From NCBI RefSeq assembly GCF_003308995.1, contig NZ_QFFJ01000003.1, forward strand, positions 62,001 to 126,000: DNA of 64,000 nt, read 5' to 3'. The notes below the pieces were generated by a model. That model made no database searches. It saw nothing but the letters and a program-made list of their open reading frames with translations, and was not told the DNA's origin. This DNA comes from Chitinophaga flava (GTDB lineage: Bacteria > Bacteroidota > Bacteroidia > Chitinophagales > Chitinophagaceae). Shown here piece after piece: positions 17,581-27,811 of this stretch (position 1 is its first letter; every line of letters begins with the position of its first letter). The position numbers and the translations under genes were made by a program.

Positions 17581-20500
17581 ATGAATAAATTTTACACGCT
17601 CCTTACTTTCCTCTTAGTGATGGGAATCAATACGGTCTTGGCACAGACAGGCGTATTAAATCCCAACGACAGCATTGTGGAATACAATCCGGCGGCTCCT
17701 CCTACGCCTCCCAACTGGGGTGTGCTGGGCAAGTGGGTCAGGACCAAACGCCTCAACTGGAACACTGACTCCTACAAGTGTTACTACTACAATGGTTTGC
17801 AGTTTCGTTTAAAGTTCCCGAAGTCCTACCAGCCAGGTGTATCCGATGGCAAAAAGTACCCCATGATCATCTTCTGGCATGGCGTAGGAGAAAGAGGCAC
17901 TATCTATGATAACGAATATCAGTTGTACCATGGTGGTGAATTACACAAAAATGCTGTTGACAACGGTACCTTTGATGGCTTTCTGCTCTATCCGCAAAAC
18001 CAGGGTGGTTTCTTCGGAAATGTACAGTTTGATGCTATCAGAGATCTGATTGTTAATTACATGATTCCGGAGGTAAAGCTCGACCCATACCGTATTATGG
18101 TACAGGGCCTTTCCGGTGGTGGTACCGGCACCTGGGACTTTATGATCCGTTACCCCAAACTGGTGGCTGCCGCCGCTCCTATCAGCGCTTCTACGCTGGC
18201 ATTAAAAGATTATATCGATGTCTTCAAATTAATCCCCATCTGGAACTTCCAGGGTGGTACTGACACCAACCCCGACCCCAGCGTTACACAGAACGTTTAC
18301 AATGCAGTGATAGCTGCTGGCGGCAACATGAAGCTTACAATTTATGACGGCTGGGGACATGGTGTATGGTACAAGGCATGGGGAGAGCCTGATTATTTCC
18401 CTTTTGCCAACCGCGCACACAAAGCCAACCCATGGCCACTCTATGGCAGAACAGAGTTTTGCCCCGGAGATACAATTAACGTTACTATAGGTGTAACTGC
18501 CGGTTTCGACGCTTACGAATGGCGTAAAGACGGCGTTATCATTCCTGGCGCCAACAGCAATACCATTGTTGCTACTACTACCGGTGTATATGATGCCCAT
18601 ATCAAAGATGGCAATAACTGGACCTCCTGGTCTCCTATCCCGGTACAAATCAAAATAAAAACCCCCACTATCACCCCAAACATTAACGTGAATGGGTTGA
18701 TGAGTAAAGTTATTCCTGCACTGGACGGCAAAGACAGTGTAGTACTGCAGTTACCGGCTGGTTATACTTCCTATCTCTGGAAAAAAGCCACCGATGCCAC
18801 GACTTTAGGTACAGACAGAATGCTCACCGTTAGAGACTCCGGCCTGTACATTGCAACCGTAACAGAACAATATGGCTGCTCCAGCAATTTCTCTGCTCCG
18901 TTTAAAGTCATCAAAGCCAGTGGCACACCCGCTCCGGACCCGGCCACCAATGCCATTGCCAGAGCAGATTCCAAAACACAAATCACCATTGATTGGAGCA
19001 GAAACCCTAATCCTGCTACCAGCGAAACCGGTTATGAAGTGTATCGCGGTAGCGCTGCCGGCGGGCCTTATACCCTGGTGGGTATTACTGGTTCGGGCGT
19101 GACTACTTTCTCCAACAGCGGTTTAAATCCCAATAAAACCTATTACTTCGTTATCAGAGCTGTGAACGACAATGGTGCTGCCGTTGCAAGCAATGAAACC
19201 AGCGCCACCACACTGGTAGACAACAATCCTCCTACAGCACCGGGCACGCTGAAAGTAACAGGTACTACGAGAACTTCCGTTAGTCTTTCCTGGACAGCAG
19301 CAACAGATGATGTGGGTGTTACCAAATATGACATCTACGTAAATGGTGTTAAAACATATACAGTCAACGGCGATCAGACTTCCTTTACCGTTAACTCCCT
19401 TGTCTATAATCAGGTGTATGCCTTTACGGTTAAAGCAAGAGACCTCACCGGTAATCAGTCGCCAGCGAGCAACCAGGTGTCTGCTTCAACCGCAAACAGT
19501 GGCCTGAACTACAAATACTACACCGGAGCCTTCAGCGTACTGCCCAACTTCAGTACCTTAACACCCGTAAAAACAGGCGTCACTCCAACTGCAGATATCA
19601 GTGCGCGTGATGCCAACGAAAACTACGCATTCCTGTGGGAAGGATTTATCAATATCCCTGCTACCGGTACGTATACTTTCGAAACTTACTCCGATGATGG
19701 CAGCAGACTATATATCGGCCCTTACAGCTATACTGCAACACCACTGGTAGATAATGACGGTCTGCATGCGCCACAGTCAAAGACTAACAGCATTTACCTC
19801 ACTGCTGGCTCCTATCCTTTCTCCGCTACTTTCTTCCAGGCAGGTGGAGGACAGGTGATGCAGCTCTTCTGGCAATCTACTATCAACGGCGTTACCGGCA
19901 GCAGACAGGAAATTCCTGCCAGTGCCTTCAGTGATCCCGCTCCTCCGAGTAACAACACTCCAGCTGCGCCTACGCAGATAAAGGCTGCTGCTGCTTCCTA
20001 TAACAAAATCAATCTGACCTGGACCGACAACAGTACCAACGAAACAGGTTTTGAAATCTACCGCAGCACAAGCCTTGGCGGACCTTTTAACATCATCGCC
20101 ACTACAGCTGCCGCCCAAACAGCTTATACCGATAGCCTGTTACAACCGCAAACCACCTATTACTACAAGGTAAAAGCGATCAACAAATACGGCGACTCCG
20201 GCTTCAGCCTGGCCGATGGCGGTGGATTACAGTACGACTATTATGAATTCTCTGATATTACCCAGCTGCCTGACTTTAACAGCATCACCCCTGTTAAGAG
20301 CGGTAGTGTAGACAATATCACACTGGATATTCGTAACCATGATAATAATTTTGCGTTGAAATTTGCGGGCTACATCAATCTCCCGGTTAGCGGTACCTAT
20401 ACCTTCTATACCGCCTCCGATGATGGTAGCAAGCTGTATATCGATGGTTTCGACAATACCAAGTTAGTAGTCAACAACGACTACCTGCAGGGTACTACCG

Positions 20501-23500
20501 AAAGATCCGGTACCAAAACCCTTTCTGCCGGCCGTCATGCAATCTATATCACGTATTTTCAGCGTGGTGGCGGATTTACACTGACAGCCAGCTATAAAGG
20601 CCCCAATGGAAGTAACATTGCTAAACAGCTAATCCCCAGTTCTGCACTGGCCAATCCCAATATGCAGGCCACTACCCTGGCATTGCCTACAACACCGGTA
20701 GCACCTACCGCACTGACAGCAGCCACTGTGTTCTCCAATAAGATTAGTATTAAATGGAACGATAACTCCAACAACGAAACATCTTTTGAAGTATACCGTT
20801 CTGTTGGCAATAACAGCCAGTACAAACTGCAGGCGACCATCCCCGGTAGCGACAGCACTTATGGCATGTTTACAGATACTGCCCTCTTTGCCAATGTAAC
20901 TTACTACTACAAGGTAAGAGCAGTGAACGTAGGTGGAAACTCTGCCTACAGCAACGAACTGAATGTACAGACACTCAACAACGCTCCGGTCCTCAACAAT
21001 CAGCCTGACCGCTACATGCATTATGACACCCAGCTGTCTGTAAATGTAGTAGCCACTGATGCTGACGGAGACCCGATCACCCTTACCGCTACCAACCTGC
21101 CTTCTTTCGCCACTTTCACCGATAATGGCAACGGTACTGGTACCATTCTCTTTAACAATCCTCCGGTTACAGCACAAGCCACTTATCCCGGCATTACCGT
21201 GAAAGCACAGGACAACCACAACGGCGTTGCTACCAAAGTGTTCTCACTGACTGTAAATGCCAATTATGCACCGGTATTAGGTAATGTATCCAACCTGACC
21301 ATCAATGAAAATACGACCTCACAAATCAATGTGGCCGTAACCAATGATAACGGTACCGATAACCTTACCTGGACCTATACCGGCTTACCTGCTTTTGCAA
21401 CAGCCGTGTCCAATGGTAAAACATCCCAGATCACGCTGACCCCCGGTTACAGCGATGCCGGCTCCTACCCCGTATCTGTAAAGGTATCAGACGGTGTTGG
21501 CGGTGAAGACACCAAAAACTTCACCATCGTGATCAATGATGTGAACCCTGGCTACTTCGTAAGAGTAAACTTTAACGACGGCTCCAACCAGGCACCCGCT
21601 CCATGGAACAACACCAACAAGGTACCCGTTACCCAGAATGATATCTTCGGCCCCTTCACAGATCAGAACGGTAACAACACCGGTATCTCTCTGAAGGTTA
21701 TGACACCATGGCAAACCGTCAACGGTGGCAGCAACGCCAACAATGCCGGTGTACGCCCAGGTAATAACTCCGGCATATACCCTGATAATGTAATGGCCAG
21801 CTCCTACTGGACCAATACCGTCAAACAAACATTCAAGGTAACCGGTCTCAAGGCTGCCTTCAAATACAACTTCACCTTCTTCGGAAGCCGCAGCGGTGTA
21901 ACAGATAACCGTACCGCCAACTACACCATCAATGGTACCACTGTTTCCCTCAATGCTTCCAACAACGCCACCAATACCGTTGTCATCAAAGGTATAGCCG
22001 CTGACTCGAATGGTGAAGTATCTGTCGACCTCCAGGCCGGCACTGGTTCTTCTTTCGCCTATATCAATGCAATGGTGATAGAAGCCGTATACGATGATGG
22101 CACCGTTCCGGCCAAACCAAAACAACTGGCCGCCAGAAACATCCCTACCGGCGTAAGACTCTCCTGGTTTGATGCCGCTTATAACGAAACAGGTTATGAA
22201 GTAGCCCGGTCAACCGATTCACTGGGTACCTACCAGACACTGAACCCAGCACCGACCAATGCTAACGATACCGCCTATACGGACAATACCGTAGTGGCCA
22301 ATACCAAATACTTCTATGCTGTTCGTGCAATCAACGCCTATGGTAATTCTCCGTATACAGATACCGTAGTGATCGTTGCGGCCAACAGAAACCCGGTGTT
22401 GAATACATTGAGTAATGTGTCGATGAAAACAGATGATGTACAGAACATCACTGTTACCGCTACTGATGATCCTTCAGATATCCTGACTGTCAGCGCTACG
22501 GGTTTACCACCTTTTGCGACGCTGACCACCACCGGCAATGGCACCGCTACCATAGCCCTTACACCTACAGCCGCCAACATTGGCAGATACAGTGTAACCG
22601 TTACCGTAGCCGACAACCACGGTGGCAGCACCAGTCAGACATTCACCATTGCGGTAAGAGACAAAAACATCACTTCCATCTACGTCAACTGCAACCAGCT
22701 CAGTCCGGAAGGCGCACCGTGGAACAACTTCAACGGCCTGCCTATTGCGAATCGCAACATCACCAACATGCTGGATGAAACCGGTGTCGCTACCGGTGCT
22801 TCCATCACCCTCATAGACGCCCTCACCGGCGCAAACAACGTAGGGGCAGTAACCGGCAACAACTCCGGCGTATTCCCGGACAATGTGATGAACACCTTCT
22901 TCTACGACCAGAGCACTACCGCCAGACGTATCAGGATCACCGGTCTTACCGGCACTAAAAAATACAACCTGGTATTCTTCGCCAGCCGCGCAGACGTGAC
23001 TGACAACAGAACAACCATATATACAGTTGGTACACAGTCCGTATCCTTAAACGCATCCAGCAATACCAACAAAACAGTACAACTGAATGGCCTGAGCCCA
23101 GACAATACCGGTACTATCGAGTTTACCATTCAGAATGGCACCGGTTCTCTCTTCGCCTATCTGAATGCACTGGTGATACAGTCTTATGTTGACAATGGCC
23201 AACCACTGTCTCCTGAAAGCCTGATCGCTACCGGTAAATCAAGGAACACCATCCAACTGGGCTGGACCAACAAAGCCAGCAATGCCACCGGCGTGGAAAT
23301 ATACCGCTCCACCAGTATCGATGGTGCTTACAGCCTGGTTACCACTGTAGGCGGAACCGTGAGCTCTTATACAGACAACGGACTCAGTGAAAGTACCCGC
23401 TACTATTATAAAGTAAGAGCCAAAGCCAATACGGTATTCTCTGATTACAGCAATATCGCCACTGGATCTACGTATAGCCATTCTGTTTACATCAACATCA

Positions 23501-24387
23501 ATGTAACCAGTCCACAGGGTGCACCATGGAACAATACCAACTCTCTGCCTTTCCAGGGCCAGAAGCTCACTAACATCAAAGACGAAATCAGCAACAACAC
23601 CAGCATGGTGATGAGCATAGACCGGAACTTTACAGGTACCAACCCCAATGGTATGGTAACCGGTAACAACTCCGGCATCTATCCGGACAATGTAATGGCC
23701 GCCTCCTACTACATCGACAAAGGAGATACCGCCCAGCTTACTTTCTCCGGTCTGAACCAGTCTATGGCTTACTCCTTCGTATTCTTCGGCAGCCGTGCCG
23801 GCGGAGGCGACAGGATCAGTGCCTACAGCATCAATGGCAAAGTGGTAACACTCAACGCGCTGAACAACACCAGCCAGACCGTACAGATAGACAATGTAGT
23901 ACCTAACAGTGATGGTGAAATCCGTGTGGTCATCTACATCGCCCCTAACGGCCAGTATGCTTACCTGAATGCACTTGTCATCAATGCTTATCCAAAAGAC
24001 AATACACCAGGAGCCGACAATAGCATCACACCTGATAATGTGATGATGGCTGTCAACAGAAACCGTAGCGCTGCCGGTATTATAAGCAAAATCGAACCTA
24101 CTAAGGAGAACAGTGAAGAGATCCTTGTCGAAAGCGTGTATCCTAATCCGATTAGCTCCTTCGTCAACCTCCTGGTGAAAAACACAGGCAAGTCCCAGAA
24201 TGTGACCATCAAAGTATTTGATCTCACAGGAAGAATGGTGTATGCGAAAGCAGGCATCGCACTGCCGGAAGGTTCACAACCTGTCCGTGTAGACTTCAAC
24301 AGGGATATGGCGCCAGGTGTCTATCTGCTGCAAGTACTGACTCCTGATAATAAGCGTGTTAAAATTGTGAAACTGATCAAGCAGTAA
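17581..24387 (+). CDS. Giant secreted mosaic protein: serine esterase, FN3, PA14, cadherin-like and malectin-like domains, T9SS sorting domain
   Basis: A 2268-residue secreted protein. Signal peptide 1-22. Esterase domain about 45-290 with FWHGVGERG, nucleophile Ser178 (GLSGGG), Asp228 (GGTD) and His260 (GHG). Ig-like segments lie at about 293-445. FN3-like domains lie near 455, 547, 793, 1039, 1512 and 1870. Two PA14-like domains (641-783, 880-1022) contain the YSDDGS/ASDDGS strand. Cadherin/Ig-like repeats lie near 1137, 1230 and 1602. Three malectin-like domains (1324-1505, 1700-1865, 1968-2135) share GNNSGIYPDNVM or close variants. The T9SS C-terminal sorting domain (2183-2268, VYPNPIS to KIVKLIKQ) directs it to the surface. 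It probably binds and deacylates polysaccharide. A terminator follows. Confidence 0.93.
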   Translation: MNKFYTLLTFLLVMGINTVLAQTGVLNPNDSIVEYNPAAPPTPPNWGVLGKWVRTKRLNWNTDSYKCYYYNGLQFRLKFPKSYQPGVSDGKKYPMIIFWHGVGERGTIYDNEYQLYHGGELHKNAVDNGTFDGFLLYPQNQGGFFGNVQFDAIRDLIVNYMIPEVKLDPYRIMVQGLSGGGTGTWDFMIRYPKLVAAAAPISASTLALKDYIDVFKLIPIWNFQGGTDTNPDPSVTQNVYNAVIAAGGNMKLTIYDGWGHGVWYKAWGEPDYFPFANRAHKANPWPLYGRTEFCPGDTINVTIGVTAGFDAYEWRKDGVIIPGANSNTIVATTTGVYDAHIKDGNNWTSWSPIPVQIKIKTPTITPNINVNGLMSKVIPALDGKDSVVLQLPAGYTSYLWKKATDATTLGTDRMLTVRDSGLYIATVTEQYGCSSNFSAPFKVIKASGTPAPDPATNAIARADSKTQITIDWSRNPNPATSETGYEVYRGSAAGGPYTLVGITGSGVTTFSNSGLNPNKTYYFVIRAVNDNGAAVASNETSATTLVDNNPPTAPGTLKVTGTTRTSVSLSWTAATDDVGVTKYDIYVNGVKTYTVNGDQTSFTVNSLVYNQVYAFTVKARDLTGNQSPASNQVSASTANSGLNYKYYTGAFSVLPNFSTLTPVKTGVTPTADISARDANENYAFLWEGFINIPATGTYTFETYSDDGSRLYIGPYSYTATPLVDNDGLHAPQSKTNSIYLTAGSYPFSATFFQAGGGQVMQLFWQSTINGVTGSRQEIPASAFSDPAPPSNNTPAAPTQIKAAAASYNKINLTWTDNSTNETGFEIYRSTSLGGPFNIIATTAAAQTAYTDSLLQPQTTYYYKVKAINKYGDSGFSLADGGGLQYDYYEFSDITQLPDFNSITPVKSGSVDNITLDIRNHDNNFALKFAGYINLPVSGTYTFYTASDDGSKLYIDGFDNTKLVVNNDYLQGTTERSGTKTLSAGRHAIYITYFQRGGGFTLTASYKGPNGSNIAKQLIPSSALANPNMQATTLALPTTPVAPTALTAATVFSNKISIKWNDNSNNETSFEVYRSVGNNSQYKLQATIPGSDSTYGMFTDTALFANVTYYYKVRAVNVGGNSAYSNELNVQTLNNAPVLNNQPDRYMHYDTQLSVNVVATDADGDPITLTATNLPSFATFTDNGNGTGTILFNNPPVTAQATYPGITVKAQDNHNGVATKVFSLTVNANYAPVLGNVSNLTINENTTSQINVAVTNDNGTDNLTWTYTGLPAFATAVSNGKTSQITLTPGYSDAGSYPVSVKVSDGVGGEDTKNFTIVINDVNPGYFVRVNFNDGSNQAPAPWNNTNKVPVTQNDIFGPFTDQNGNNTGISLKVMTPWQTVNGGSNANNAGVRPGNNSGIYPDNVMASSYWTNTVKQTFKVTGLKAAFKYNFTFFGSRSGVTDNRTANYTINGTTVSLNASNNATNTVVIKGIAADSNGEVSVDLQAGTGSSFAYINAMVIEAVYDDGTVPAKPKQLAARNIPTGVRLSWFDAAYNETGYEVARSTDSLGTYQTLNPAPTNANDTAYTDNTVVANTKYFYAVRAINAYGNSPYTDTVVIVAANRNPVLNTLSNVSMKTDDVQNITVTATDDPSDILTVSATGLPPFATLTTTGNGTATIALTPTAANIGRYSVTVTVADNHGGSTSQTFTIAVRDKNITSIYVNCNQLSPEGAPWNNFNGLPIANRNITNMLDETGVATGASITLIDALTGANNVGAVTGNNSGVFPDNVMNTFFYDQSTTARRIRITGLTGTKKYNLVFFASRADVTDNRTTIYTVGTQSVSLNASSNTNKTVQLNGLSPDNTGTIEFTIQNGTGSLFAYLNALVIQSYVDNGQPLSPESLIATGKSRNTIQLGWTNKASNATGVEIYRSTSIDGAYSLVTTVGGTVSSYTDNGLSESTRYYYKVRAKANTVFSDYSNIATGSTYSHSVYININVTSPQGAPWNNTNSLPFQGQKLTNIKDEISNNTSMVMSIDRNFTGTNPNGMVTGNNSGIYPDNVMAASYYIDKGDTAQLTFSGLNQSMAYSFVFFGSRAGGGDRISAYSINGKVVTLNALNNTSQTVQIDNVVPNSDGEIRVVIYIAPNGQYAYLNALVINAYPKDNTPGADNSITPDNVMMAVNRNRSAAGIISKIEPTKENSEEILVESVYPNPISSFVNLLVKNTGKSQNVTIKVFDLTGRMVYAKAGIALPEGSQPVRVDFNRDMAPGVYLLQVLTPDNKRVKIVKLIKQ

Positions 24388-24402
24388 CAAACGTTAATCC
24401 GG

Positions 24403-24443
24403 TCACTAAAGAATCCGGTCTCCACAACCGGATTTTTTAGTGA
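24403..24443 (+). terminator. Rho-independent terminator after the giant esterase gene
   Basis: A 17-bp stem with one G-T wobble: TCACTAAAGAATCCGGT (24403-24419) and ACCGGATTTTTTAGTGA (24427-24443), loop of seven bases. It lies 15 bases after the stop codon. It may reduce read-through into the chain-length gene at 24486. Confidence 0.8.
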
Positions 24444-24485
24444 CAATTAAATTAAACTATTTCATACTTTAAAGAATCCGGCAAT

Positions 24486-26672
24486 ATGGATCTGATTTAT
24501 TTGTTCAATTCGTTAATGCGTAGGAAGTGGCTGATCATCATCAGCAGTATGCTGGCGGTGGCAATTGCATTTCTGTTTACGCTCAACCAGAAAAAGCTCT
24601 ATCGTTCTTCTGCCCAGATGGCTACGGGTTTTACAACCAGTGATCAGGTGAAACTGAAAGATGAAAACTTTAATATTTATGAGATTGATGTAAAGTTCAG
24701 CAACATCATCGAAGCCCTCCGTTCCACCAAAGTACTGAGCATGGTCACTTACAGCCTGATGCTGCACGACCTGGAAAAACCCCAGACACCCTTCCGTAAA
24801 CTGGATGCGGAGACCATGAAAAAACCTGCTTACCGCAACGCGGATAAAGCAGCTGCCATCGCTGTACTGAAGAAAAAATACACCGAAGAAAAATTATTAA
24901 GCTCCTACGATCCCGAAGAGAGAAAAATACAGGAGCTGATGAAAGTATATCAGTACGACCTGGAAACTGTTCGCAAGTTGCTTTCTGTTGCCCGCATTCA
25001 AAGAACCGACTTCATTGAAGTACAGTTCTGGTCTACCAACCCTGAATTATCTTCCTACATGGTAAACCAGATCTGTTCCGAATTTCTGAGAAACAACGAA
25101 AGCTCCCGTTCCCAGCAGAATGTACAGTCTATTGAAACACTCGAAAAACTGGTAGCCCAGAAAAGAGCTGACCTGGACCAGAAGATCAATAATCTTAAAA
25201 CCATGGGTGGTGTAGATGCAACAGTGGAAAGCTCCAGTAAAATGGAACAGATCAGCACCTTTGAAAGCAGAATGACCGAGGAGCAGAACACCTTAAACAA
25301 TGCTACCCTTTCACTCCAGCAGGTCACCAAACAACTGATCGACATGGACCGCAACAATGCCCAGTCAGCCAGCGCCGCCACTGCTGCCAGTGCTGAAATC
25401 AGCAAACTGCGCAGTCAAATGAATGATGCCAACCAGGAATATATCAGTAAAGGTTCTAATGATACAGAGCTGTACAACAAATACCAGAAACTGAAAGCGG
25501 CCTATAAAGCTAAACTGTCAAGTCTGGCCACCAATGCCCCTTCCGAAGGTGGTATCAACAAGGCAGATCTGCAACAAAAGAAAATTGAGCTGGAGATACA
25601 AGTCAATTCTTCCAAACAAAACATCGAAACCTATCAACAGAAAATACGCAGTCTCAACAGCAGTGTAGGTGCCGCCGCTTCCCGCAGCGCCACCAACCTC
25701 GCTCTGCAAAAAGAAGTAAGCCTGTCACAACAGGAATATGAAAACGTTAAATCCCGCTACGACGCAGTGATGAACAACACCGTGGTGCCACTGGACAACT
25801 ACCGGCAGATTCTCTATGGTCAGCCAGCCGTAGAACCAGAGCCCTCCAAACGTTTGATGACCCTGGCACTGGCTGGCGTCAGCATGTTTGTATTCTGCTG
25901 TATGGCTATCATCTTCCTGGAGTATATTGATGTCTCTATCAAAACACCTTCCCAGTTCCTCAAAACCGTAGGATTAAAACTGCTGGGTGTAGTGAATAAA
26001 ATCAATATGAAACAAACTCCGCTGAACACTATCTTCGACACAACAGCGGCCAACTCCGCTCCCGCAGTCACCTTCCGTGAACACCTGCGTAAGCTGCGTT
26101 TTGAAATTGAAAACAGTACTCATAAAGTATACCTGTTTACCAGTGCCCGCCCCGGTGAAGGAAAGTCTACGATCATCAAAGCCCTCGCCCATAGCCTGAG
26201 CAGAAGCCAGAAGAAAGTGCTCATCATCGACACTAACTTCATCAATAATACACTGACAAAAGAATTTGATGCCAAAGCAGAACTGGAATCCTTCTCTGCT
26301 GCTACCAGCGATTACAGCTATGACAAGGTGAAATCCATCATCACCACTACTTCCATCGAAAACGTGGACATCATCGGTTGTAAAGGCGGAGATTATACAC
26401 CTGCCGAGGTACTGGGCGATGATAACCTGTTACGTCACCTGTCAGCACTCACCGGCACCTATCATTATATTCTGATGGAAGGCGCTGCCCTCAACGACAG
26501 GTCAGACAGTAAAGAGCTGCTGAACTATGCCGACACCATGATCTCCGTTGTTTCTGCAAAATCCACTATCAAACAAACTGATAAGGAATCCATTCAATTC
26601 CTGCAGAACATGAACGGAAAGTTCACCGGCGCCATATTGAATTGTGTTAACAAGGAAAATATAGATCTGTAG
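24486..26672 (+). CDS. Wzz-type chain-length determinant with C-terminal BY-kinase-like ATPase domain
   Basis: A 728-residue inner-membrane protein of the polysaccharide co-polymerase type. A first membrane helix (about 12-33), a long periplasmic coiled-coil region (about 200-430) and a second helix (about 457-480) are followed by a cytosolic P-loop domain: Walker A ARPGEGKST (near 553-561) and Walker A' VLIIDTNF (near 578). The Walker B position reads HYILMEGA, with Glu where Asp is usual, and the C-terminus (NKENIDL) has no tyrosine cluster, so it probably does not autophosphorylate as classic BY-kinases do. It controls EPS length and assembly with the Wzx/Wzy-like proteins downstream. Confidence 0.92.
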   Translation: MDLIYLFNSLMRRKWLIIISSMLAVAIAFLFTLNQKKLYRSSAQMATGFTTSDQVKLKDENFNIYEIDVKFSNIIEALRSTKVLSMVTYSLMLHDLEKPQTPFRKLDAETMKKPAYRNADKAAAIAVLKKKYTEEKLLSSYDPEERKIQELMKVYQYDLETVRKLLSVARIQRTDFIEVQFWSTNPELSSYMVNQICSEFLRNNESSRSQQNVQSIETLEKLVAQKRADLDQKINNLKTMGGVDATVESSSKMEQISTFESRMTEEQNTLNNATLSLQQVTKQLIDMDRNNAQSASAATAASAEISKLRSQMNDANQEYISKGSNDTELYNKYQKLKAAYKAKLSSLATNAPSEGGINKADLQQKKIELEIQVNSSKQNIETYQQKIRSLNSSVGAAASRSATNLALQKEVSLSQQEYENVKSRYDAVMNNTVVPLDNYRQILYGQPAVEPEPSKRLMTLALAGVSMFVFCCMAIIFLEYIDVSIKTPSQFLKTVGLKLLGVVNKINMKQTPLNTIFDTTAANSAPAVTFREHLRKLRFEIENSTHKVYLFTSARPGEGKSTIIKALAHSLSRSQKKVLIIDTNFINNTLTKEFDAKAELESFSAATSDYSYDKVKSIITTTSIENVDIIGCKGGDYTPAEVLGDDNLLRHLSALTGTYHYILMEGAALNDRSDSKELLNYADTMISVVSAKSTIKQTDKESIQFLQNMNGKFTGAILNCVNKENIDL

Positions 26673-26680
26673 AAAAAGGT

Positions 26681-27784
26681 ATGAAACTATTTAACAGTGA
26701 TATTTTAAGCAACAACAGAATGGCATGGATAGACTATGCCCGCGGCATAGCTATTATCCTGGTATTATACCGTCATATTTTTGAGGGAATTTCACGCACG
26801 GGTATTTCTACTACGGAATATGCCTGGCTGGAAAATGCCAATATCGTTTTTTATAGTTTCAGGATGCCGCTCTTCTTTATATTGTCCGGCGTGTTTATTG
26901 GCAGGAGCCTGGCTAAGCGGACAGTAAGTAAACTGTTGTTCAACAAGTTCAGCACTTTACTATATCCGTACCTGTTATGGTCTGTGCTGCAGATTTCGCT
27001 GCAGATCTGCCTGAGCAGATACGTGAATGCAGACAGAAGCCTGGCCGACTATGGATACATCTTTCTTTTCCCGCGCAGGATAGACCAGTTCTGGTATCTG
27101 TATGCACTTTTTAATGTCAGCGTGCTGTATATCTTTACCCGCCAGCTACTCAAAATGCCGATCTGGCAACAGCTGATAGCAGGCGCCGTACTGTATATCC
27201 TGTCGAGTTATGTCAGCATCAAACATATAGATCTCGGCTTTGTGTACGACATCATGCATTATTATATCTTCTTTGCACTGGGCGACCTGTTGTCATCCAG
27301 AATACTGGACAAGGAAAACTTCCGGCACTATGCCTCCTGGAAAACTTTCGGGTGGATGCTCCCCTTTTTTATGGTTGGCCAGTATTACTTCCTGACCAAA
27401 GACCTGCAGATGAATGACAATATGTACGTAGAAACCTACCAGCCGATTTTATTTGCGCTGATCGCGCTTACCGGCTGTGCTTTTATGTACAATATTTCGT
27501 TTATTCTTCAACGTTATAATACAATAAAATGGCTGAGAATAGTGGGATTTCATTCCTTATACATCTATGTGTCCCATGTACTGGTGGCTTCTGCTACCAG
27601 GATGGTGCTGATGAAAGGCTTCGGTATTACCAGTGTTCCTTTACTGCTGGTGATATGTCTGGTGATGGCAGTGATTGTGCCGATCATTATTTATAACCTG
27701 GCCATACGTGCCGGCGCCTGGTGGCTTTACAGCCTCGATCGCCCTGCTGCCGGCAAGGAAAAATTACAGGTACAACAAAGTTAA
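26681..27784 (+). CDS. Membrane acyltransferase, family 3, no. 2
   Basis: A 367-residue polytopic protein starting 8 bases after the chain-length gene. The first helix has the diagnostic IDYARGIAIILVLYRH, and FRMPLFFILSGVFIG is the second conserved segment, as in fucose/glucose 4-O-acetyltransferase-like members. About ten hydrophobic segments are visible, ending in a basic tail. It likely adds an acyl group to a repeat-unit sugar or the polymer at the membrane. Confidence 0.92.
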   Translation: MKLFNSDILSNNRMAWIDYARGIAIILVLYRHIFEGISRTGISTTEYAWLENANIVFYSFRMPLFFILSGVFIGRSLAKRTVSKLLFNKFSTLLYPYLLWSVLQISLQICLSRYVNADRSLADYGYIFLFPRRIDQFWYLYALFNVSVLYIFTRQLLKMPIWQQLIAGAVLYILSSYVSIKHIDLGFVYDIMHYYIFFALGDLLSSRILDKENFRHYASWKTFGWMLPFFMVGQYYFLTKDLQMNDNMYVETYQPILFALIALTGCAFMYNISFILQRYNTIKWLRIVGFHSLYIYVSHVLVASATRMVLMKGFGITSVPLLLVICLVMAVIVPIIIYNLAIRAGAWWLYSLDRPAAGKEKLQVQQS

Positions 27785-27811
27785 ACCCACAGCGATACTT
27801 GAATAAAAACT

